Assembly: GCA_030452275.1 (NCBI GenBank)
Contig: JAKDMR010000003.1
Location: forward strand, 1 to 31,268
From: Candidatus Nitrosocosmicus sp.
GTDB taxonomy: Archaea > Thermoproteota > Nitrososphaeria > Nitrososphaerales > Nitrososphaeraceae
Direction of reading: 5' to 3'
Length of the DNA stretch: 31,268 nucleotides
Below, piece after piece: positions 1-6,884 of the stretch. The position numbers and the translations under genes are program-made. The notes under the pieces were generated by a model, which was given only the letters and a program-made list of their open reading frames with translations, searched no databases and was not told where the DNA came from. Numbering within the stretch: position 1 is the stretch's first letter; every line of letters begins with the position of its first letter.

Positions 1-56
1 TTGTTACAAAGTCTAAATCTATAAACCAAAAACAGCGTCCTTTATTTTACAAGTAT

Positions 57-65
57 ATTTTTATA
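57..65 (+). promoter_or_regulatory. TATA box of the AAA+ ATPase gene
   Basis: A TTTTTATAG element is centred 26 bases before the ATG at 87. This is the spacing expected for a leaderless archaeal transcript. It supports the ATG at 87 as the start. Confidence 0.45.
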
Positions 66-86
66 GACTGTTGATTATTAGAATTT

Positions 87-905
87 ATGCAAGACCATTC
101 TACCAATGTGCAAGAGAATGGAATGGATTCAATTAGCAACCATAAAAAGCTTAAGATCCAAAAAAAGATCAAATATAAGGATGATCAAGCTAATCCAGAG
201 ACAACGCTGATTGAAAATAATTCTAAAGAATCATCAGAAACCCTATTTGCAAACATAGTAGGCTATGATGACATAAAGAAAATCTTTAACTATGCATTTA
301 ATTCGTCGTTACCAGTCCATATATTGCTGGTGGGTCCTCCTGGCTCTGCCAAAACCCTGTTTTTGATGGAATGTATGAAACTTTCTCGTTCGTATTTTAC
401 ATTGGGTAGTCATAGCACGAAAGCAGGGATGTTGGATTACTTATTCAATAATAGACCAAAAAATCTGATAATCGATGAAATTGAATATATGGCAATTAAG
501 GACCAAGCAGCATTGCTAAGTCTAATGGAAACAGGAATATTAAGCGAAACCAAATATGAAAAAACTCGAAAATCGATCATGAGAACATGGGTTTTTGCAT
601 CTTGTAATGATGAAAAAAAACTTTTAACCCCACTATTGTCACGGTTCTTTGTACTTTATTTTAAGAAGTATGATTATGCTACATTTGAAAAGATAGCAAA
701 CCACATTTTAGCTAATGAGTGCAACACTGATCTTGAAGTCTCAACTCTGATTGCGCAATTAGTTTGGAATAAACTTAAATCCAGAGATATAAGGGATTGT
801 ATCAAAATAGGTCGAATTTGCAATAATAAAGAAGATGTTTACATGATAGTGAAGACTCTAATACGATATGATAATACAAACGCTGGTAACATTAAGAAAA
901 TTTAG
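87..905 (+). CDS. AAA+ ATPase, RuvB/MoxR-like
   Basis: A 272-residue AAA+ ATPase. Residues 1-55 are charged, lysine-rich and probably disordered. The core has Walker A GPPGSAKT at 83-90, Walker B LIIDEIE around 127-133 with D130 and E131, a sensor-1 Asn at 174 (ASCND) and an arginine-finger candidate R186 in LLSRF. The C-terminal 80 residues look like the helical lid. The fold resembles RuvB and MoxR-type ATPases, which remodel DNA or protein complexes. I see no DNA-binding winged helix like that of bacterial RuvB, so the substrate is unknown. It precedes the CysRS-like gene by 33 bases and may share a transcript with it. ATPase assignment is firm; the specific role is not. Confidence 0.85.
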   Translation: MQDHSTNVQENGMDSISNHKKLKIQKKIKYKDDQANPETTLIENNSKESSETLFANIVGYDDIKKIFNYAFNSSLPVHILLVGPPGSAKTLFLMECMKLSRSYFTLGSHSTKAGMLDYLFNNRPKNLIIDEIEYMAIKDQAALLSLMETGILSETKYEKTRKSIMRTWVFASCNDEKKLLTPLLSRFFVLYFKKYDYATFEKIANHILANECNTDLEVSTLIAQLVWNKLKSRDIRDCIKIGRICNNKEDVYMIVKTLIRYDNTNAGNIKKI

Positions 906-938
906 TCAAAATCATCTATCAGTATTTGTCAGAATTTT

Positions 939-2150
939 GTGGCCACCTTCTCTGAATGTAAACAAAGTAAAAAAAATAGTGCTCCTATTTTGAATAATAC
1001 ACAAAATAAATTGAAAATCTTTATCTGTGGTCCAACCTTATATGAAAAAAGCCATTTGGGACATGCCAGAATTTTTATTTTTTTTAATTTCTTGATTAAT
1101 TATTACAAATATCTGGGCCATTCTCCTATTGCCGTAGTACAATTGACTGATGTCGACCCCAAAATATTTGCCCAAATCAGGACAAATGATGGTATTGTCT
1201 CACTTGAAAATATAACCGAGCGTCATCTGACCCAACTGATAGAGGACTTAAAAAAATTAAAAGTTATTAACAATTTCACATTCACCAGAGTGTCTAGCTT
1301 CCAAGTTCAAATGATGAACCAAATAATAAATTTACTCGAACTCAAAAAGGCTTACTCGTATGGAGGAAATGTTTATCTTAAAATAGATTCAGATGTAAAG
1401 AGTCCTTTTGGTTTTACATCAAAACAATTGGATAACATGCCAATTGATATCTCGCCAGGTAAACTAGATCAAAAAGATATAATGATTTGGAATGCTGAGA
1501 ATTTCTATGATCTATCTATACGGGGCGACGAGCGCTCTGATTTCTATTTTAGGAATTTAGTTAGCGGAATCCCTGGATGGCATTTTCAAGATTTTCAAAT
1601 AATAAAATCTGTTTTTAACAATCGCTATGATATACATGGAGGGGCCGACGAGCTCGTGTATCCTCACCATGAATTCATTTTCAGAATTTCACATCAAATG
1701 CGAAGGATTACTCAACAAAGGGAAAAAAAGCCAAAATGGATTCACATAGGCATTTTAAAGATCAAATCTAAAAAGATGTCTAATTCTAGAGGCAACGCAA
1801 TCACTATCAGCGACTTTCTAAACAAATATTCCACGAATACCCTAAAAATCCTTTTCTTGGGTGAGATCTACAACAAAGACTTTAGCCTTACTAAGAGGAA
1901 ATTGAGGGAGGCTATTCTTATAGATTATGAAATTTCATCATATTTCATTTCGGAATTTGTCAAGAATGGACAATTAATAGAAACAGTGTACGAATCTAAT
2001 ACTCAAAAACTCTTCGAGTTTTTGAGAATCTTGAACAATAATTATGACACAAAATCCGCAATCAGTTTTATCAGAAAGTGTATAAGAGATCTAGAAAATG
2101 CTAGCAATGTAAAGAAGATGACCGATTTACTTGGATTACTATATCATTGA
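939..2150 (+). CDS. Cysteinyl-tRNA synthetase-like protein lacking zinc ligands
   Basis: A class I aminoacyl-tRNA synthetase-fold protein of 403 residues starting at GTG. The closest family is CysRS: CGPTLYE at 30-36, the HIGH motif HLGH at 39-42, TDVD, GWH at 213-215, PHHE at 242-245 and a KMSKS motif KMSNS at 279-283. CysRS binds substrate Cys through a zinc held by Cys, Cys, His and Glu. Here the first Cys (C30) and the His remain, but the Cys after GWH is Asp218 and the Glu four residues after the His is Ile247. Only about 120 residues follow KMSNS, against roughly 190 in E. coli CysRS, so the anticodon-binding domain is shortened. It overlaps the next gene by 20 bases. I infer a paralogue that activates something other than Cys for tRNA, comparable in concept to MshC, but a divergent true CysRS is possible. 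Confidence 0.75.
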   Translation: MATFSECKQSKKNSAPILNNTQNKLKIFICGPTLYEKSHLGHARIFIFFNFLINYYKYLGHSPIAVVQLTDVDPKIFAQIRTNDGIVSLENITERHLTQLIEDLKKLKVINNFTFTRVSSFQVQMMNQIINLLELKKAYSYGGNVYLKIDSDVKSPFGFTSKQLDNMPIDISPGKLDQKDIMIWNAENFYDLSIRGDERSDFYFRNLVSGIPGWHFQDFQIIKSVFNNRYDIHGGADELVYPHHEFIFRISHQMRRITQQREKKPKWIHIGILKIKSKKMSNSRGNAITISDFLNKYSTNTLKILFLGEIYNKDFSLTKRKLREAILIDYEISSYFISEFVKNGQLIETVYESNTQKLFEFLRILNNNYDTKSAISFIRKCIRDLENASNVKKMTDLLGLLYH

Positions 2151-2979
2151 GAAGCTGAAATCAAATGAAGTTGAATTCTGTAATAGGTGGAGTACCCAGA
2201 CTATTGACTTTAATGACACTTTTCGCATTTTAGCTAATCAATCTTTGGAAGGCGACTATTTTCTTAACCGAGTCATATTGACTGATGGAATTGAGGAGTT
2301 TGAAAAGGAAGAGAAGGACATTTCATCAATCGTGGCACAAATCAAAAAATTTTCCAAACTACAAGCAATTGATGTTTATGTTCACTTAAACGATAACTTT
2401 TCCTTCCTTAAAACAGTTCTTGAAAAGAATGGTTTGAAAGAAATTGATAAGTTGGCAGGATTAGTCAATGTCGTTGAGGATCAAAAATGTCTTTCATTAA
2501 ATGAATTCGAATTAAAAAAACCATTATCTGATAGAAAGACTTGTAAGATAGCCAGATCCGCCGATGAGTTAAATGACTGGCTCAATGTTTATTCCCAGTC
2601 ATTTGGAATCGACATGGAAAAAAGGGCCGCTATTCGGACTATTATTCAAAAAGAGAGTTTTAGGGAAAGTAAATTTATCATATGTGAACAAAAACTCAAT
2701 GATAAAACAAATCGGCATAATTTAAGACCAATAGGATGTTGTATTCTTTTTCCTACAAATGACGTCCTGGGTCTATACTGCTTAGGTACCGATCAGAGGT
2801 TCCGAAATAGAGGAATTGCTTCGACCATCATAGATTTTATAATAACATATGCCAAAATCAATGGGTTTAATTTTATAGGGCTTCAGGCGCTGGATAGTGA
2901 TCACACAACAGGCTTTTACCAAAGGCGACATTTCGCAACAGTTTATACCAATGCTATCTTTTCTATCCCTATCAGTTAG
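2131..2979 (+). CDS. Tandem GNAT-fold N-acetyltransferase
   Basis: A 282-residue protein with two GNAT-like halves. The C-terminal half (about 190-282) has the acetyl-CoA loop RFRNRGIAST, the following helix, and the late FYQRRHF segment typical of GNAT enzymes. The N-terminal half (about 40-115) looks like a degenerate GNAT domain, with a strand followed by a helix and a KNGL-type turn but no acetyl-CoA loop. This arrangement resembles MshD, the mycothiol acetyltransferase, although fold alone does not prove that function. The start is TTG at 2131, inside the 3' end of the CysRS-like gene; no in-frame ATG lies nearby. The 20-base overlap suggests coupled translation. The substrate is unknown. 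Confidence 0.75.
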   Translation: MDYYIIEKLKSNEVEFCNRWSTQTIDFNDTFRILANQSLEGDYFLNRVILTDGIEEFEKEEKDISSIVAQIKKFSKLQAIDVYVHLNDNFSFLKTVLEKNGLKEIDKLAGLVNVVEDQKCLSLNEFELKKPLSDRKTCKIARSADELNDWLNVYSQSFGIDMEKRAAIRTIIQKESFRESKFIICEQKLNDKTNRHNLRPIGCCILFPTNDVLGLYCLGTDQRFRNRGIASTIIDFIITYAKINGFNFIGLQALDSDHTTGFYQRRHFATVYTNAIFSIPIS

Positions 2980-3991
2980 ATTTAATATATCATTTGGCAT
3001 ACTTATTAAAAATCTATTGACATTTCTTGAACGTATACAAGGTGATCTAATTTTTCCGGTATTCGTTTATGAGGACGAGCGCGCTTACAGACAAAGCTTA
3101 AATTCTGGATTTATGAATAACTCAAAAGTATTTTCAAAAAACTTGATCAGTAGATTTGAAGAGTTGGCTCAGCTAAAAATATCCAATTTGCTATTATTTG
3201 GGATTCCAAAAAAAAGAGACAGCTCGGGAAGTGAATCTTTTAACAAGAATGGCGTGATTCAAAGGGGAATTCAAACAATAAAAAAAACTTTTGACAAGAA
3301 ATTTAACATTCTCTCAGACGTTTGTGTATGCCAGTACAATACAAGTGGGCATTGTGGTGTTACTAATAGATTTAATTGGGCTTCTAGGCAACTTAAGCAT
3401 GAAATGAGGATAGATAATGACAAGACCTTAAATATCCTTGGAAAAATTTCATTGAGTCTTTGCGAGAGTGGAACCGATTTCATAGCCCCTTCGTCAATGA
3501 TGGATGGTCAAATCTTGTATCTTTCTAATTTGTTAGATAAGAGTGGGTTTAAGAAAGTCAAGATAATGAGTTATTCTGCTAAACATAATTCTTGTCTATA
3601 CTCGCCATTTCGTAATTACAATTATCATAATACTAGCTTTATAGATAAATCAAGTTATCAAAGTAATTTCAATAATCCCAGGGAATCAATGCGAGAAATT
3701 TTACATGATATAAAGGAGGGCTCGGATTGGGTAATGATAAAACCTTCGTTATGGTATATGGATTTAGTAAGATTAGCCAAAAATCTAATAGACGTCCCAT
3801 TAGTGGTTCAGAATGTCTCAGGTGAGTATGCTTTGTTAAAAGCAGGATCAAAAATAGACTCGATTGACCAACGGGAATGGATTGTTCAATATCTCAAAAG
3901 TTTAAGGAGGGCTGGTGCCGATAAGATAATTTCTTATTTGATGCTGGACTTGTTCGTTGAATTTGAGAAAACCTCTCCATCATCGATTTGA
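2951..3991 (+). CDS. hemB: Porphobilinogen synthase (ALA dehydratase), divergent
   Basis: This enzyme family condenses two 5-aminolevulinate molecules into porphobilinogen for tetrapyrrole synthesis. From the ATG at 2951 the protein has 346 residues. The zinc site DVCVCQY...GHC (C125, C127, C135) is present, as are both active-site lysines: K211 in IMSYSAK and K264 (Schiff base) in VMIKPS. MMDGQ, PFR (R221), NVSGEYA and RRAGADKI also match. The conserved Arg of the D-R-x-x-Y-Q motif is Lys233 here, and the SMPGV segment near the N terminus is not recognisable. An upstream ATG at 2897 would overlap the GNAT gene by 83 bases, so 2951 is preferred. It is not beside other hem genes in the window, so it may be a paralogue. 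Confidence 0.85.
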   Translation: MLSFLSLSVRFNISFGILIKNLLTFLERIQGDLIFPVFVYEDERAYRQSLNSGFMNNSKVFSKNLISRFEELAQLKISNLLLFGIPKKRDSSGSESFNKNGVIQRGIQTIKKTFDKKFNILSDVCVCQYNTSGHCGVTNRFNWASRQLKHEMRIDNDKTLNILGKISLSLCESGTDFIAPSSMMDGQILYLSNLLDKSGFKKVKIMSYSAKHNSCLYSPFRNYNYHNTSFIDKSSYQSNFNNPRESMREILHDIKEGSDWVMIKPSLWYMDLVRLAKNLIDVPLVVQNVSGEYALLKAGSKIDSIDQREWIVQYLKSLRRAGADKIISYLMLDLFVEFEKTSPSSI

Positions 3992-4432
3992 GCTCTGATT
4001 CTTGATGGATTTTTCTGGTGGAGCGATCATTTGACCACTTGAAGAATCTATATAATATTTTGTATTATTTGCGGTAATTTCCCAGCCATAGTGGATACCA
4101 CCAGTAAGGGGTTCAACTGCATTGCCTAGTAGTTTCCCTATCTCATGAGTATCTTGATCTGCTTGATATATAGTCCCATCGGCTTTTACCATTACATATT
4201 GCGATGTAAATTTCCCTTCAAGGTCAGCAAAGGTAATCTCGTTCAACTGATCCAAGGATTGATTATACACGTCATGTAGAATTATTATGTAGGCCTCTTC
4301 TGGTATGAGTTTACCAGAGATGGAATTGGGTTGACTTAATGAGTAACTGAGTACCCAATACATCGCCAAAGTAAATCCAATGGATAACAGGACTATGAAT
4401 ATTACTTTATTGCGGGCTATATCAAGCTTCAT
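3980..4432 (-). CDS. Membrane-anchored extracellular protein, possible PepSY-like domain
   Basis: A 150-residue protein with one hydrophobic segment at about residues 9-31, followed by an outside-facing domain. The end of that domain has a YYIDSSSGQMI stretch, reminiscent of PepSY domains, which usually end with a Tyr/Asp-x-x-x-Gly-x-hydrophobic turn. That link is weak. The 3' end overlaps the end of hemB on the other strand by 12 bases. A TATA-like element lies about 32 bases upstream of the start, at 4460-4467. Function is unknown; the anchor and outside location are the supported claims. Confidence 0.65.
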   Translation of the reverse strand: MKLDIARNKVIFIVLLSIGFTLAMYWVLSYSLSQPNSISGKLIPEEAYIIILHDVYNQSLDQLNEITFADLEGKFTSQYVMVKADGTIYQADQDTHEIGKLLGNAVEPLTGGIHYGWEITANNTKYYIDSSSGQMIAPPEKSIKNQSSNR

Positions 4433-4493
4433 TAAGGTTTTTTATTGACAGAAAAACGCTATATAATCATTGATTTATGCCTTTACGATTAGA

Positions 4494-4501
4494 ATATATA
4501 T
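4494..4501 (+). promoter_or_regulatory. TATA box of the tRNA-Tyr gene
   Basis: The sequence ATATATAT is centred about 28 bases before the first base of the mature tRNA, the expected distance for archaeal tRNA transcription. Confidence 0.45.
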
Positions 4502-4562
4502 CAATTCTTTTAAAAACTACATATCCCGCGGTAGCTCAGCCTGGTAGAGCTTTCGGCTGTAG

Positions 4563-4619
4563 TTGTTGGCAAAATATTGCTAATCGTACATCAGCCTATC
4601 AGGCTTACATTCAACAGTA
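4563..4619 (+). other. tRNA-Tyr intron 1, canonical position 37/38
   Basis: A 57-base intron. The exon bases CTGT (4557-4560) pair with intron bases ACAG (4614-4617), flanked by 3-base bulges AGT and TAA. This is a bulge-helix-bulge with cuts after G37 and before A38, the canonical archaeal splicing site. The intron contains a small hairpin GCCT-ATC-AGGC. Confidence 0.8.
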
Positions 4620-4639
4620 ACCGAAGAGTCGCAGGCTCA

Positions 4640-4670
4640 ATCAAAGAATAAGAGATTATTTTTTGGAGTA
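4640..4670 (+). other. tRNA-Tyr intron 2, in the T loop
   Basis: A 31-base insert in the T loop. CTC (4636-4638) pairs with GAG (4666-4668), giving a relaxed bulge-helix-bulge. Inside it CAAAGAATAA and TTATTTTTTG form a hairpin of about ten pairs, one of them G-T, closed by GAGA. The exact cut can slide by a base or two because of repeated A residues, but every choice restores T loop CTCAAAT. Confidence 0.7.
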
Positions 4671-4708
4671 AATCCTGCTCGCGGGATACAAACAGATAAA
4701 AATATTGT

Positions 4709-5782
4709 TTATTGATTGGGATTTATTATGGCACGTCCAATAATTTTACCATTCTTTAAATCGTGTAAGGCTTCATTGACCTCGTCGAGAGAGAATCTCC
4801 TATCCAATACGGTACGTACCTTTCCATTGGAAGCAAGCTCCGCTAATTCTGTCAAATCCTGAAACGTTCCAGTGTAAGCTCCTGTCAATGTATACCCTCT
4901 TAACGGAATCATTGGTAAGTTTAGTTCCATTGATCCGCCAAATAATCCAACCATAACTAGCTTACCCCTTTTTCGTAACATATTAAATGAATTTACAGAC
5001 GTAATATTGTTATTTACAAAGTCTATGACGATGTCTGTTCCTGCGCCATTGGTAAGATCTTTGATCTCTTTTACCACATCTTGTTTCTCTTTGGTATTGA
5101 TAATATTGTCTGCACCTAGCTTACTTGCTTCTGCTAATTTTTGATCATTGACATCTATAACAGTTATTCTTGATTTGTATATAGCTTTAGCGACTTGTAC
5201 CGCCATTAGCCCTAGCCCACCAGCCCCTACGATTACAATGTTATGACTATCTTCCAACCCCGGGATAGGCTTTGCTTTTTTTACTGCGTTGTATGCTGTC
5301 AATCCCGAGCAGGCCAGCGATGATGCAGAATCAAATTCTAAACTTCCAAGCCTTATCAAAAACTTTGAATCTGGGATTAAAACATATTGCGCATATCCTC
5401 CATTTTGATAAATTCCAAGGGTTCTAGGATTATCACACAGATTTTGTTCGCCAGATAAGCAAGCAGGACAGGTCCCTTCACCTAGCCAAGGATAAACCAA
5501 CACCTTGTCACCTACATTAAAATTATTTACACTGCTACCAACCTCTTCAATTGTTCCAGATATTTCATGGCCGGGTATGAGAGGAAATTTGACACCCCTA
5601 TCTTCAACCTTCATAAAGACGCCTTTGGGTCCTGCATATCCGCCCTCCCATAAATGAAGATCGCTATGACACACCCCAGTTGCCGCTACTCTAACTAAAA
5701 CTTGATTTCCTTCAGGTTTAGGTTTTTCTACATCATTGATCACTAATGGTTCGTTTGTTTTAATAATTTGAGCCCCTTTCAT
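4709..5782 (-). CDS. adh: Zinc-dependent alcohol dehydrogenase, Sulfolobus type
   Basis: An NAD(P)-dependent medium-chain alcohol dehydrogenase of 357 residues from the ATG at 5782. Catalytic zinc ligands are visible as C38 in GVCHSD, H72 in PGHE and the Cys of ACSGLTAYNA. The structural zinc site is E102, C105, C108 and C116, a Glu-Cys-Cys-Cys set like that of Sulfolobus solfataricus ADH (Glu98, Cys101, Cys104, Cys112). The Rossmann motif GAGGLG is present. An upstream in-frame start at 5836 is less likely: the TATA box at 5840-5849 would leave no room for a transcript start before it, and Cys38 numbering fits the shorter form. The physiological alcohol or aldehyde is unknown. Confidence 0.9.
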   Translation of the reverse strand: MKGAQIIKTNEPLVINDVEKPKPEGNQVLVRVAATGVCHSDLHLWEGGYAGPKGVFMKVEDRGVKFPLIPGHEISGTIEEVGSSVNNFNVGDKVLVYPWLGEGTCPACLSGEQNLCDNPRTLGIYQNGGYAQYVLIPDSKFLIRLGSLEFDSASSLACSGLTAYNAVKKAKPIPGLEDSHNIVIVGAGGLGLMAVQVAKAIYKSRITVIDVNDQKLAEASKLGADNIINTKEKQDVVKEIKDLTNGAGTDIVIDFVNNNITSVNSFNMLRKRGKLVMVGLFGGSMELNLPMIPLRGYTLTGAYTGTFQDLTELAELASNGKVRTVLDRRFSLDEVNEALHDLKNGKIIGRAIINPNQ

Positions 5783-5839
5783 ATAAAAATCAAGTTCTAC
5801 TTGTTTAATTATCTTTACTAACGAATAAGGATTCAAAAG

Positions 5840-5849
5840 AATATATTAA
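5840..5849. promoter_or_regulatory. Near-symmetric TATA element, possibly serving both strands
   Basis: AATATATTAA lies 25 bases before the 5' stem of the C/D guide RNA at 5869, with A-rich BRE-like bases just upstream. Read on the other strand, it lies about 62 bases before the adh ATG at 5782, leaving a leader of about 35 bases. Confidence 0.45.
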
Positions 5850-5868
5850 TTCAAATTCAAAAACTAAT

Positions 5869-5938
5869 GATGTCAATGATGACGACGAAGAGCCGTCTGA
5901 AATTACATGGTGACGAAGATTATGAGTACTGAGACATC
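5869..5938 (+). ncRNA. C/D box guide RNA, predicted for Cm34 of elongator tRNA-Met
   Basis: A complete archaeal C/D box layout is present. The outer stem GATGTC (5869-5874) pairs perfectly with GACATC (5933-5938). Box C is ATGATGA (5876-5882), box D' is CTGA (5897-5900), box C' is GTGACGA (5910-5916) and box D is CTGA (5929-5932). C' to D spacing is exactly 12 bases. The D guide (5917-5928) is complementary to TACTCATAATCT, which contains the anticodon loop CTCATAA of elongator tRNA-Met. By the rule that the base paired five positions upstream of box D is methylated, the target is C34. Archaeal elongator tRNA-Met is known to carry Cm34 made by such a guide. The D' guide predicts a C within ACGGCTCTTCG; I did not identify that target. 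Pairing beyond about ten bases of the tRNA-Met site is unlikely to be perfect. Confidence 0.8.
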
Positions 5939-6212
5939 AAACTTTTCAAAGGATGGATATAATCTACAAATCCCAATCTATTTGTGAGTTCAAAACAAAA
6001 TCCAAAGCTTACAATTATTATGATAATACTCTCTCCAATAGCCGGAAATGTACGTACCCAAGACTTGTATTGTACTACCATTTCGATATATTTGGCAATA
6101 TTAGAACTGACAAGTAACTTGATAAGCCGGAGAATAATTTTGTTTAATGAATATTTGGAATTCACGATCTGTAAAATTATATACGATGAAAGTTCATGAT
6201 AAATCAAAATTA
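5939..6212. other. Intergenic region with the ribL promoter
   Basis: No convincing gene is seen after the guide RNA. Overlapping ORFs on both strands have unlikely compositions and no good promoter. A TATA-like ATTATATA at 6176-6183 is 33 bases before the ATG at 6213. Confidence 0.4.
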
Positions 6213-6884
6213 ATGAATTCGATACAACGGTTCCTACTATGTTCGATATATAGCAATAATTTAGTTGATAGCCGGGTTCCTAATCCCATATTGCCATATT
6301 TAATGAAAAAATTGGAACTCGATATGACCTTTTACAATAATCAATTAGACAGACTTGAAGATCTTGGCTTAATTGTTACCAAACAAGATGAACGAGATTC
6401 TGAAACTAGTACAAGTGATATTATCTGTACACTTACGAACCTGGGTCGCAAACAAATTAAGGTTGTTCTTGTAGGCGGGGTATTTGACCTACTCCATGTT
6501 GGTCATATTCATACACTTAAATCTGCAAAATTATTAGGTGATGTCCTAATAATTGTAGTTGCAACTGATTCCACAGTTAGCAACTTAAAAAAAGATCGCA
6601 AGATATACCATGATGAAAAAAGCAGGTTAGAGCTTGTTTCATCTATAAAATTTGTTGATAAAGCCGTAATTGGGAGAAAAAAATCGATATATGATACAGT
6701 CGAATTCGTTAGGCCAGACATCATAGCGTTAGGATACGACCAAATTCATGATGAAATAGCCATGAAAAAGAATTGCTTTGATCGAGGCTTGAATCTAGAT
6801 GTTGTCCGACTTTCATCTCCACTTCCCGAACTCAAAAGTTCGCTGATTAAAAGCGAACTTGGAAACTCTTTTTATGATCTTTGA
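6213..6884 (+). CDS. ribL: Archaeal FAD synthetase with N-terminal winged helix
   Basis: FMN adenylyltransferase of the RibL type, which converts FMN to FAD. From the ATG at 6213 it has 223 residues. Residues 1-80 form a winged-helix-like region (helix NSIQRFLLC, then YNNQLDRLEDLGLI and a short wing). The nucleotidyltransferase domain starts near 83 with GGVFDLLHVGH (HxGH at 95-98), then AKLLGDVLIIVVATD, RPDIIALGYDQ and a late KSSLI that takes the place of the usual TSxII. In-frame ATGs at 6147 and 6186 would add 22 or 9 residues; the TATA at 6176-6183 favours 6213. The 3' end overlaps ribK on the opposite strand by 13 bases, so both FAD-forming steps are adjacent. The HTH may let the enzyme act as a sensor or regulator. 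Confidence 0.85.
   Translation: MNSIQRFLLCSIYSNNLVDSRVPNPILPYLMKKLELDMTFYNNQLDRLEDLGLIVTKQDERDSETSTSDIICTLTNLGRKQIKVVLVGGVFDLLHVGHIHTLKSAKLLGDVLIIVVATDSTVSNLKKDRKIYHDEKSRLELVSSIKFVDKAVIGRKKSIYDTVEFVRPDIIALGYDQIHDEIAMKKNCFDRGLNLDVVRLSSPLPELKSSLIKSELGNSFYDL

Larger units (their letters stand above)
4525..4686 (+). tRNA. tRNA-Tyr (GUA) with two introns
   Basis: The acceptor stem CCCGCGG pairs with TCGCGGG, with C1-G72 as in archaeal tRNA-Tyr and discriminator A73. The D arm is GCTC/GAGC and the anticodon stem is TTCGG/CCGAA. The loop reads CTGTAG before an intron and A after it, giving anticodon GTA. The variable loop is GAGTC and the T stem is GCAGG/CCTGC. The T loop is interrupted by a second insert. 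Removing both inserts gives a 74-base tRNA with all stems intact and T loop CTCAAAT. Position 54 is then C rather than the nearly universal T. The 3' CCA is not encoded. Confidence 0.9.

Noticed and set aside
5866..5931. 21-codon ORF starting at repeated ATG codons
   Set aside because: It lies wholly within the C/D guide RNA, whose boxes and closing stem explain the sequence better.
5920..6207. 95-codon minus-strand ORF and a 71-codon plus-strand ORF in the adh-ribL intergenic region
   Set aside because: The two overlap each other and the ribL promoter, have AT-driven hydrophobic composition, and show no recognised domain.
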